Source of the DNA: Planctomicrobium sp. | GTDB taxonomy: Bacteria; Planctomycetota; Planctomycetia; Planctomycetales; Planctomycetaceae | DNA length: 5,827 nt | Direction: 5' to 3' | NCBI GenBank assembly: GCA_029259835.1 | Contig: JAJDEL010000822.1 | Span: 1-5,827 of the forward strand | Part shown: one piece after another, positions 1 to 5,827 of the stretch | Position numbering within the stretch: the stretch's first letter is position 1 | Layout of the letters: each line of letters starts with the position of its first letter | The notes under the pieces: model-generated | The model's input: the letters and a program-made list of their open reading frames with translations, nothing else | Told to the model about the DNA's origin: nothing | The model's database searches: none | Program-made: the position numbers and the translations under genes

Positions 1-3000
1 AACGGGATTGCCATCAACTCGTAGATCGAAACGAAGTCCCGATCAAAGTGGGACTGCCAGTAATGAAAGCGTTCTCCGGGATTGTTGTCTTCCCAGGCAT
101 CATTTGCATCATGCTTTGTCGTTTCACCATTCGCTTGAATCGTATGGTTCGGACTGCCGGAAGGATTACTGTCTTCCTGGAAATTTTGAAAACTCTCAAA
201 TCGTTCTTGACTCACCACAGCACCGAGGGCATTCTCCGCATCGGATTCATCAGGGGTCGTCATTGGAAGATTATAATCTGAGCGATCAACTTGAATCCGA
301 TCCACCTCAACCCACTCTTCATCTACTGGAATATCGCCCGTAGGCCCAAGGTCAAGATTTAAACGGCGTTCCAGAACCAGTGTCATGTTGTCATTGGTTT
401 CTGTTCCCCCTGCGGCATTAAAGCCCACAAATGCTGTTCCCTGTGGTCCGGGACCGCCTCCTGGTCCGGTCACTTCCCAGCCTGACGGAGTCCCGGTATA
501 GGGGATTGCCCAATCGACAAATGGTTGGCCTGCCGGGGATCCTGGAGATGCAGGATCCCAAGTTTCGGAAGAATCATTTGGAGACTTGAGTTCGAATTCA
601 GTCACTCCATCACTGGTGACATCAATCCAAAATTCAGCTCGAGTTCCCCCGACATCTGAAAGTGCGATGGTAAAGTTTTCTGCTGCGTTTACGGATTTCG
701 TATTATCCTGGAATTCCAAGACCCGCTCGTCGACCGGCCCCATTCCAGCCTGTGAAACTCGACGAATTCTCCATTTCCCTTCATCAAAGTCGACGGTGTC
801 AATCCAGTTGTTACGCAGTTCCAAGTGCAGGAACTGATTCTCCTCATCATCATCATGAGCAGTGAAGTCATAATTTTGACCTTCATCTTCTGTGAGAATC
901 CATAATGCTTCACTGAACGTCAGTTTCTGATGCTCAATACCATGGACTGTTTCCATCTCGGAGGAATTGTTATTCCATCCATTTCCGGGGTTCCTGTCGT
1001 ATTCAAACTGAGTGATGACGTCATCACGATCCAAAGCATCAACAATATTTACTGCGAACTGGGCCATTTTGTCAACAAGATCCCCGACTCCATTCCCCGC
1101 CATAGCTGTCGCATCAGGAATTTTCCAATGTGCAGGTGGGAAAGTATCGCCAGTCCCATTGAAAGCTGCGGCTCCGGTCGTGGGATCAAAGTCGTCAGGC
1201 AACCCAACAGTATAGAGAATCATAAAAATGTCGCGGGCCATTCGCTGACGATCATGACGTGCCCAGACTTCTTGAGCGTAAGGGTTATTTTGCGCGTCAG
1301 ACAAACTGACGGCGCTAAATGGTGCAACCGCGGCGACCGGAGCATCTATTGAGTTGATGGCGGTTCCATCGAAAACTGGAAACGTTGAACAGTTGTGGCT
1401 GGGAGGGCGAACTGTCATTCCACTGAAAAGGACACCAGGGTTTGGCGTCCCTGTTGTGAAACTCACCGGATGTGGCATCAAATGACGATAAATGGGGTTT
1501 CCCTGTGCGTCAAAATTCACAAGCAGACGATTGATATCCAGTCGATGTTGAGGGTAGGAACGGTCCGAGGCAATGTTACCGTCGGAATCGAAATTCACTG
1601 TGAGCAAACGCCGCAGAGCAGATCGAAACGGGTCTTCGATCCCATGGACTGCAACATCTGGGTTCGCCCCTGGATCTCCAAATTGAGGAGGAAAAGCTCT
1701 GAGGAAATCGAGAGAATTTGCATCAGAAAAAGTCGCATTGCTGCTGTCCTTCCATTCATTCATTTCCCAGGTTCGCAAAGAAGAGAATGAGAAGCCAAAT
1801 TCCTTTCGATCCCGACTGTCTGTTGTGAAGTTTTTCCGAATTTCTGGAGCGTCCCTGGAATGCTCAAAGTTGATCGGTGCCAACAATCTTAGTCGTGAAT
1901 CGACGCCAAGTGCCTGCCAATCTGAGTCACTCAGATGCAGTGCAGCAGTTTCAGCTGTTGGGAATGGTGCATCGTCTGAGGTGCTGAAATTTGGTGCGAG
2001 GATCATCTCGTCGTCCTCATCGACCTGAAACTCAAATCCTTCCGCCTGTAAGGAAGAACCATCCAGCAAATTCCTATTCTGCCACAAGACATTGCTCGTT
2101 CCAGCTTGTCCGACATTTGCCAAGTCCGTTGCAAGGTATTGCGGCCAGGTTGTCGGGTTGGTCCCGGTGATCGCATTTCGATTTCGAACTGTTTCACCAG
2201 TCGTATCATCAAGCCACCTTCCCATTCCACTGAGCGGCAATGGATGCACGACTTCCGGAATCTGAACACCAATCAGGATATCGTTGTACCAGGTTCCCGC
2301 GTTACGAGCTTCTCGTTGATTCCGACCCGTGTAACCACCGTTTTGATTTCGATCCTCGTCGTCATCTGTCCCTGTTAATCCCGAAGACGGAAAAAGACCG
2401 CCGCCATTTCTCGCTGGTCGAATTCCAGCCACTTCGCCATAACGCCCCTGAATATCAAAGCTGTTTGTGCCAATGGGAGTCGTTGAGGAGTAAAACTGAG
2501 GTCGACCAGACAACAACCAACTCAGTTCGATGTTTGCGATTTGCGCGTCGTTGAAACTTGTTTGATTGAAGTAATGCTCGTGCTGTGATCGTGCCAAACC
2601 TTGGTTTGATGTACTCGACAGTGGTGTTCTGAGCACATGAAAAGGGTTGATTTCGCTTCGAGACATTCCCATGTTTGACTGCGTCAGCCAGAGGCGATGT
2701 TCTTCGCCAACAGGAACAGAACCGCTCGCGTTCGAACCAGCATTCAGGTTGTAGATTGCTTGTGTCGCGCGGTTTGCGTTGGGACCGTATTCCTGATTTA
2801 GAAAACGCAACATCGCCATATTCCCATGGGCATTCACGTTCAGCAATGCGTCGGCGTCGGTGATTTTGAATGCGAAAACCGGGACGACCTGACGACCATC
2901 CGGGAGGTCGATGACAGGGTGATCGAGGTCCACGAAAATGGAATCTCGAATCCCGTCACCATCGATATCGATATCAAGTTCATACTGGTTGGAACCGTCC

Positions 3001-4064
3001 CAGACACCCATTTCAGACGCACCTTCCATGATGCCGTCTCCATCATCTTCACTCGATTCCAGAATTCCGTTCCCGTTCGTGTCTTCACTGTCTCCGTCGA
3101 TATCGACCGTGAGCGGATACTGACTGAGAATGCGATTGCGGTCACCACTTCTGGCAGCAATGGCTCCAGTGTCGAGGACCCCGTCGTTGTCGCGGTCCTC
3201 GCCCATATCCAACGAACCGCTTTGGTCTGCATCTTCCGTGGAGATAAAGCGAGCGTAATTATTGTTCGCCGCGTTGACGTGGTTGTAGTGCGGTCTCATC
3301 GACAGCCGGGCATAGTTTGCCCCTGGCCCTGCCAGCGGCCCATATTTCCCATGATCGGCAGCGGCGGTGCCGGTTCCGACTTGATTATACAGATAGCCAG
3401 GTCGAAAGAACGACGGGATGATGACACGGTCTCCGGAATCATCAATGTAGTCCATACACAGAAACAGCGAATTCAAATCGGGGTAGGTGTAGCCGGCATC
3501 AGGTTGGAAATCTCGATAGGCATCACTTTCTGCTGTTCCTTGGCTGAAGAAATCATTCCCGTTGTGTGCAGAGTTGCCGAAGTGCAAGACAAAATTCGTT
3601 TCGTCAGCTGTGTAAGATCCTGATGGATCCACAAGGAGATCAAAGGAAGATGCTGTTGGATTGCTGACGCGAAATCCTGTGCCGTTAAATGGGTGAACAT
3701 CATCAAGAATTTCAAGATCTGGCCCGATGCGTCCGACCGAGTTGCCGATGATCGACCACCGACTTCGGTGCAATGCACTGTCTGCATACTCACCCCGTGT
3801 CCCGCCAATGACTTGTTCGAGGCCGAAGTTCAAAATTCGGTCCCGGTCCAACTCAATAGGATCGACGCCTGCGAATGCGGTCGCGCTGTCGAGTTCTTGT
3901 TGGGTCCAACTGAAGAAGAAAAGTCCGAGAACCAGCAAGGTTGTCATCAGCGAGATCACCATGATCAGCACCGCACCTCCATGGCGCGAACGACCAGGAG
4001 TGCCGGTGTTCGTTGGCGTCTGCTGCCGCTGAACTGCTTGTTGATGTGTTGATTTCATTTTCAT
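1..4064 (-). CDS. Giant membrane-anchored planctomycete protein, possibly GspK/PilX-like (3' end outside window)
   Basis: I translated this frame codon by codon from ATG 4062-4064 to the left edge: 1354 codons with no stop, running out of the window. The start is chosen because GAGGGAG lies 7 bases upstream; a second in-frame ATG is two codons later. Residues 1-30 are Gln/Thr-rich and basic, ending RSRHGG. Residues 31-52 form one hydrophobic helix (AVLIMVISLMTTLLVLGLFF and on), then a polar Gln/Glu stretch. No further membrane segment was seen, so the rest is probably periplasmic or extracellular. Residues 278-375 hold EF-hand-like calcium loops. Next come 'SIFVDLDHPV' and 'NVNAHGN' (to 415), then 'HRLDINRLL' near 840-848, 'RQRMARDIFMILYT' near 939-952, 'MAQFAVNIVDALDRD' at 1000-1014, 'HGIEHQKLTFSEALWI' at 1041-1056, a probably beta-rich part to about 1260, and 'FDRDFVSIYELMAIP' at the edge. 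Only two cysteines (203, 892) were noticed. These motifs recall large unnamed planctomycete proteins. GspK, PilX or an independent surface protein are all possible; function unknown. Confidence 0.88.
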   Translation of the reverse strand, partial: MKMKSTHQQAVQRQQTPTNTGTPGRSRHGGAVLIMVISLMTTLLVLGLFFFSWTQQELDSATAFAGVDPIELDRDRILNFGLEQVIGGTRGEYADSALHRSRWSIIGNSVGRIGPDLEILDDVHPFNGTGFRVSNPTASSFDLLVDPSGSYTADETNFVLHFGNSAHNGNDFFSQGTAESDAYRDFQPDAGYTYPDLNSLFLCMDYIDDSGDRVIIPSFFRPGYLYNQVGTGTAAADHGKYGPLAGPGANYARLSMRPHYNHVNAANNNYARFISTEDADQSGSLDMGEDRDNDGVLDTGAIAARSGDRNRILSQYPLTVDIDGDSEDTNGNGILESSEDDGDGIMEGASEMGVWDGSNQYELDIDIDGDGIRDSIFVDLDHPVIDLPDGRQVVPVFAFKITDADALLNVNAHGNMAMLRFLNQEYGPNANRATQAIYNLNAGSNASGSVPVGEEHRLWLTQSNMGMSRSEINPFHVLRTPLSSTSNQGLARSQHEHYFNQTSFNDAQIANIELSWLLSGRPQFYSSTTPIGTNSFDIQGRYGEVAGIRPARNGGGLFPSSGLTGTDDDEDRNQNGGYTGRNQREARNAGTWYNDILIGVQIPEVVHPLPLSGMGRWLDDTTGETVRNRNAITGTNPTTWPQYLATDLANVGQAGTSNVLWQNRNLLDGSSLQAEGFEFQVDEDDEMILAPNFSTSDDAPFPTAETAALHLSDSDWQALGVDSRLRLLAPINFEHSRDAPEIRKNFTTDSRDRKEFGFSFSSLRTWEMNEWKDSSNATFSDANSLDFLRAFPPQFGDPGANPDVAVHGIEDPFRSALRRLLTVNFDSDGNIASDRSYPQHRLDINRLLVNFDAQGNPIYRHLMPHPVSFTTGTPNPGVLFSGMTVRPPSHNCSTFPVFDGTAINSIDAPVAAVAPFSAVSLSDAQNNPYAQEVWARHDRQRMARDIFMILYTVGLPDDFDPTTGAAAFNGTGDTFPPAHWKIPDATAMAGNGVGDLVDKMAQFAVNIVDALDRDDVITQFEYDRNPGNGWNNNSSEMETVHGIEHQKLTFSEALWILTEDEGQNYDFTAHDDDEENQFLHLELRNNWIDTVDFDEGKWRIRRVSQAGMGPVDERVLEFQDNTKSVNAAENFTIALSDVGGTRAEFWIDVTSDGVTEFELKSPNDSSETWDPASPGSPAGQPFVDWAIPYTGTPSGWEVTGPGGGPGPQGTAFVGFNAAGGTETNDNMTLVLERRLNLDLGPTGDIPVDEEWVEVDRIQVDRSDYNLPMTTPDESDAENALGAVVSQERFESFQNFQEDSNPSGSPNHTIQANGETTKHDANDAWEDNNPGERFHYWQSHFDRDFVSIYELMAIP
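894..1250 (-). other. Conserved helical-looking block of the giant protein
   Basis: Residues 939-1057 contain 'RQRMARDIFMILYTVG', 'MAQFAVNIVDALDRDDVITQ' followed by 'FEYD', and 'HGIEHQKLTFSEALWIL'. The hydrophobic spacing suggests amphipathic helices. This is the most family-typical block in the protein and would be the best query for homologues. No active-site pattern is evident. Confidence 0.5.
2820..2939 (-). other. Conserved core motif after the calcium loops (FVDL...NVNAHGN)
   Basis: Residues 376-415 of the giant protein read 'IFVDLDHPVIDLPDGR', then 'VPVFAFKITDADALLNVNAHGN'. The same order, a short Asp-Leu strand with Pro-Val, Asp-Gly-Arg, a hydrophobic strand and an N-x-N-x-HGN ending, is one I recall from many large planctomycete proteins. 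No catalytic function is known to me. It directly follows the last Asp-rich loop, so loops and core probably form one folded unit. Confidence 0.5.
2940..3233 (-). other. Cluster of EF-hand-like calcium-binding loops
   Basis: This stretch encodes residues 278-375 of the giant protein. Two loops fit the 12-residue EF-hand pattern fully. One is DADQSGSLDMGE (278-289), with Asp1, Asp3, Ser5, Gly6, Leu8, Asp9 and Glu12. The other is DTNGNGILESSE (328-339), with Asp1, Asn3, Asn5, Gly6, Leu8, Glu9 and Glu12. Partial copies follow or lie between them: DRDNDGVLD (290-298, no Glu12), EDDGDGIME (339-347) and DIDGDGIRD (366-374). They are spaced like dockerin or thrombospondin type 3 repeats rather than paired helix-loop-helix EF-hands. 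A structural calcium role outside the cytoplasm is the natural inference. Confidence 0.7.
3909..3974 (-). other. Hydrophobic N-terminal helix with prepilin-like Gly-Gly-Ala junction
   Basis: Residues 31-52 of the giant protein are an unbroken hydrophobic stretch preceded by RSRHGG, with several positive charges on the N-terminal side and Gln/Glu/Asp after it. This fits a type III (prepilin-like) signal cut after Gly30 or a simple N-in, C-out membrane anchor. Counting from Ala31, position +5 is Met, not the Glu found in most pilins. GspK-type minor pseudopilins commonly lack that Glu, and PilX-like proteins share the 'R.xGxaL' start. Cleavage by a prepilin peptidase is inference only. Confidence 0.65.
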
Positions 4065-4071
4065 GAGATTG

Positions 4072-4078
4072 CTCCCTC
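4072..4078 (-). promoter_or_regulatory. Ribosome binding site of the giant gene
   Basis: GAGGGAG on the minus strand ends 7 bases before ATG 4062-4064. It is purine-only, close to the Shine-Dalgarno consensus and well spaced. It decides the start at 4064 over the second in-frame ATG at 4056-4058, which would sit 13 bases away. Confidence 0.75.
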
Positions 4079-4111
4079 TTGACTTTGTGAATCGACAAGA
4101 GAAGTACGTCT

Positions 4112-4134
4112 GCAAACCGAGGAGTTCGGTTTGC
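4112..4134 (-). other. Perfect 9-bp intergenic hairpin
   Basis: GCAAACCGA, loop ACTCC, TCGGTTTGC on the minus strand: nine uninterrupted pairs and a five-base loop. It lies 45 bases past the stop of the GspJ-like gene and 47 bases before the start of the giant gene. No T-run follows on either strand, so it is not a standard intrinsic terminator. It could protect or separate the upstream message, or adjust the ratio of the two proteins. Confidence 0.6.
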
Positions 4135-4155
4135 CGTGAATTGCTTGATTTCTAT

Positions 4156-4172
4156 TGAAAATCGCGTTTTCA
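4156..4172. repeat. Short inverted repeat just after the GspJ-like stop
   Basis: TGAAAA, five-base spacer, TTTTCA. The stem is only six pairs and AT-rich, 7 bases beyond the stop codon. It may act as a weak bidirectional termination or stability element, but could be chance. Confidence 0.25.
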
Positions 4173-4179
4173 GGAATGG

Positions 4180-5827
4180 TCATTCAACGAAGGAATGCAC
4201 GAGTGTGACCTGTCGTGATAGACCACTGTTTTGATCCTTAAAGCGAATCGTCATCCGAATCGCCCGCAGCCCGATTCGGTTATCTTGAATTTCCCAGGTA
4301 ATTCCACCATCTTGCACAATCGCTCCTGGTGTTCGAGGCCACTCCGGCTCGCGTGTCCCGGATGTTCCACCGGTGAGGGCAACAGCGCGTAAAGCACCAC
4401 TGGCTGCGCGACCAGGGAAGTCGAGACTCATGTTGCCGTTTACATCTTCACCTGGATCAAGATTTCCATTGAGATTCAAATCTTCTCCTGCCAGCGGCAA
4501 AACAACAATTCCAGTTGAGGCAGCTGTTGAGGCAGTCCATTGCAAACCAGAAGTTGATTGCAACGGTTGAAAAGGTGGGTCGCCAGTTCCAGCTCCGGAG
4601 TTCGGATGCCATGTGTCGTAGACTCGACTGATGAAATCGTCGGAACCGGGCCAGCCTTGCTCCAGGACATCATCGGCATTGTTGGGGACGTTGACATCGT
4701 CATCGACGCCGGAGACACCTGGGTCTCCATCGGCACCATTGAGATTGATACGAACGCCATAGGACTTATTTCTGTTTTTAAGATGATCGTAATCGCCGAG
4801 CGGAAGAGCACCGCTGGCTCTTCTTTGGAGAGGGTGACCAAGGTTGCGAAACCCGCCTGCGGTGTTGTCCCAGACTTCAATATCCATGCTTTCAACTTTG
4901 CTGAGCATGATGTCTTCGCCGGCGCGAGATCCGTTACTGTAAAGGTCGATTGATTTTTCAGCTTCGTCGTAGGTTAGGTTCAGACCCGACGCGACAGTTC
5001 GGCGGTATGGGTTGACCTCATCCACAGGCATGTAACCTGTCGAGCGATCACGGCCTGGGTAGGTGAAATTGCTCGAAGATGTTTCCCGAAGAGTAAAGCT
5101 GCCAAGATATTTCCCTGTCCCTGGGAGATACTCCCAGGGCACACCGTTGAAACGAAAGTCAGCGCTCATCGGGTCAGTGTCTATAATTGGACTAAAGCCG
5201 AATCGATTTTTGGACATCGCAATCGGAACGTTCCGTTGGCCTTCTGTATTTTTCAGTGATTCAAAACTGTTGAAGTAGAAATGCCCAAACTCGCGCGTCG
5301 CCGAGTAATCGAAGTCGTTATAGAAGTCGTCGCCGTAATCGGTGTTGGTTGTATTATAGATTTGGTTTCCACTGCTGTTCGTCGGTTGAGGATTTTGCCG
5401 CGTTGTTGCTGAAAGCGGGTCACGCAACAAAAGCATTCGGCGGTACAGATTTCCATCTCGCAGGAAATACGAGATTTCCGCAAACCGAGAGACTCCAACG
5501 GAGTATGTGTTGGACTCCGTGTCGCCATCGTCGAAGCCAGGTTGATTACGAACGCCGCCGATGTTTGTTGTTTTTCCAGAGAGGACATTCCGGCCGCGCG
5601 ATACATCGGCATCTCCACGTTCCCCGACCTTGAGCATCACAGTGAATTGAATGTGGTCGTCGGTCGCGTCGAAGATATCGTTTTCAGAGAGATAGAAGTA
5701 GCCGCGTTGATTATTCGGATCGATCAGGGATTCATCCCCGGCAGCCATCGGAACGATTCCATTAACATTTCCGTATGGAAATTCCGGTTGGCGGTACGTC
5801 ATGCGTTGCAGGTCGCTGCGCATTGTG
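4180..5827 (-). CDS. GspJ/PulJ-like pseudopilin, C-terminal part (5' end outside window)
   Basis: The frame is open from the right edge to a TGA at 4180-4182. An ATG lies at 5821-5823, only four bases from the edge. Residues here are numbered from that Met, but the true start is probably upstream: no prepilin leader or hydrophobic N-terminal helix is present, and the first residues (RSDLQRMTYRQ) look internal. GspJ-like traits are 'FAEISYFLRDGNLYRR' (about 114-129), the block 'LSKVESMDIEVWD' (307-319), and a C-terminal strand pair 'LRAIRMTIRF' and 'RQVTLVHSF'. GspJ is a minor pseudopilin at the tip of the type II secretion pseudopilus in the periplasm. At more than 547 residues this is much longer than classical GspJ (about 200). 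The extra length includes an acidic stretch ending GWPGSDD (about 364-396) and an EF-hand-like loop at 448-459. No cysteine is present. It lies 115 bases upstream of the giant gene on the same strand, so co-transcription is plausible. Family assignment is from remembered motifs; the exact substrate or machine is unknown. Confidence 0.8.
   Translation of the reverse strand, partial: TMRSDLQRMTYRQPEFPYGNVNGIVPMAAGDESLIDPNNQRGYFYLSENDIFDATDDHIQFTVMLKVGERGDADVSRGRNVLSGKTTNIGGVRNQPGFDDGDTESNTYSVGVSRFAEISYFLRDGNLYRRMLLLRDPLSATTRQNPQPTNSSGNQIYNTTNTDYGDDFYNDFDYSATREFGHFYFNSFESLKNTEGQRNVPIAMSKNRFGFSPIIDTDPMSADFRFNGVPWEYLPGTGKYLGSFTLRETSSSNFTYPGRDRSTGYMPVDEVNPYRRTVASGLNLTYDEAEKSIDLYSNGSRAGEDIMLSKVESMDIEVWDNTAGGFRNLGHPLQRRASGALPLGDYDHLKNRNKSYGVRINLNGADGDPGVSGVDDDVNVPNNADDVLEQGWPGSDDFISRVYDTWHPNSGAGTGDPPFQPLQSTSGLQWTASTAASTGIVVLPLAGEDLNLNGNLDPGEDVNGNMSLDFPGRAASGALRAVALTGGTSGTREPEWPRTPGAIVQDGGITWEIQDNRIGLRAIRMTIRFKDQNSGLSRQVTLVHSFVE
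4294..4350 (-). other. EPxWP ... DGxxTW motif in the GspJ-like protein
   Basis: Residues 492-510 run from 'EPEWP' to 'DGGITW', preceded by 'GGTSGTR'. The pattern 'G.SG..EP.WP...G..V.DG..TW' recurs in phage tail fibre and other surface-exposed beta proteins as I remember them. It suggests a small beta-rich surface module inserted before the last GspJ-like strands. Its ligand, if any, is unknown. Confidence 0.45.
4420..4482 (-). other. EF-hand-like calcium loop in the GspJ-like protein
   Basis: Residues 448-459 read DLNLNGNLDPGE, matching the EF-hand loop at positions 1, 3, 5, 6, 8, 9 and 12. A decayed copy, DVNGNMSLD (460-468), follows at once, with Met where the loop Gly is expected. Tandem loops of this kind resemble dockerin-type calcium sites. 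Confidence 0.6.

Larger units (their letters stand above)
4065..4179. other. Intergenic gap between the two minus-strand genes
   Basis: This is the only non-coding stretch in the window, 115 bases. It holds the two inverted repeats and the ribosome binding site listed separately. I see no convincing -35/-10 promoter pair, so read-through from the GspJ-like gene is the simplest way for the giant gene to be transcribed. Confidence 0.6.

Noticed and set aside
844..856. Trinucleotide TCA repeat
   Set aside because: It encodes a short Asp run at 1071-1073 of the giant protein; too short to suggest slippage-based switching.
930..1790. Two plus-strand ORFs of 140 and 131 codons
   Set aside because: Both are antisense to well-patterned coding sequence (LDINR, MARDIF, QFAVNIVDALD) and have no visible domain or credible start signal.
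2961..2975. Tandem ATCGAT/GATATC repeat as a regulatory or restriction-avoidance element
   Set aside because: It is explained by the coding of alternating Asp-Ile residues (DIDIDG) in a calcium loop.
2840..3232. 130-codon minus-strand ORF
   Set aside because: It is in a shifted frame inside the giant gene over the calcium-loop region; its composition (Ser/Thr/Arg-rich) is a frame artefact and the true frame carries the motifs.
2826..3623. 265-codon plus-strand ORF
   Set aside because: It is exactly codon-aligned antisense to the giant gene. The sense strand here is rich in Asp codons GAT/GAC, which read as ATC/GTC (Ile/Val) in antisense and never as stops, and sense TTA, CTA and TCA are absent. 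The product is Ile/Val-rich with no recognisable domain.
3473..3808. 111-codon minus-strand ORF
   Set aside because: Out of frame within the giant gene; the correct frame is open and motif-bearing here.
3853..4098. 81-codon minus-strand ORF across the giant gene start
   Set aside because: Its frame is offset from the giant gene, it has no ribosome binding site as good as GAGGGAG, and it ends without a recognisable product.
4112..4134. Intrinsic terminator
   Set aside because: The stem is strong but no T-run follows on either strand, so it is recorded as a hairpin of unknown role.
4476..4895. 139-codon minus-strand ORF
   Set aside because: Shifted frame within the GspJ-like gene; Met/Ser/Thr-rich artefact of the Asp/Asn-rich true frame.

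Overview
The window most likely comes from a planctomycete of moderate GC content (near 50% by eye). This rests on protein family resemblance recalled from memory, not on any search. Both proteins carry motif sets typical of large, mostly unnamed surface or pseudopilin-like proteins of Planctomycetes: 'LRAIR..IRF' with 'RQVTLVHSF' in one, and 'FVDL..PV', 'NVNAHGN', 'LDINR', 'MARDIF', 'MAQFAVNIVDALDRD' and 'DFVSIYEL' in the other. The genus cannot be read from the sequence.

Layout: everything codes on the minus strand, read right to left. From the right edge to 4180 runs the C-terminal part (at least 547 codons) of a GspJ/PulJ-like pseudopilin whose N-terminus lies outside the window. A 115-base gap (4065-4179) holds a perfect 9-bp hairpin, a weaker inverted repeat and a good ribosome binding site. 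From 4064 to the left edge runs one uninterrupted reading frame of 1354 codons with no stop in the window. It encodes a giant membrane-anchored protein. Because it has no stop here, a scan that demands a closed ORF will miss it and report only short shadows and a 265-codon antisense ORF in its place.

How the genes may work together: the order 'J-like, then a large protein with a Gly-Gly-Ala junction, a hydrophobic helix and no Glu at +5' matches the usual gspJ-gspK order of type II secretion operons. Both proteins also carry EF-hand-like calcium loops. The working hypothesis is that the pair is a planctomycete version of the minor pseudopilins J and K, with a K-like subunit enlarged to more than 1350 residues. 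This is inference. A PilX-type or unrelated membrane-anchored surface protein remains possible. No RNA genes, mobile elements or CRISPR arrays were seen.
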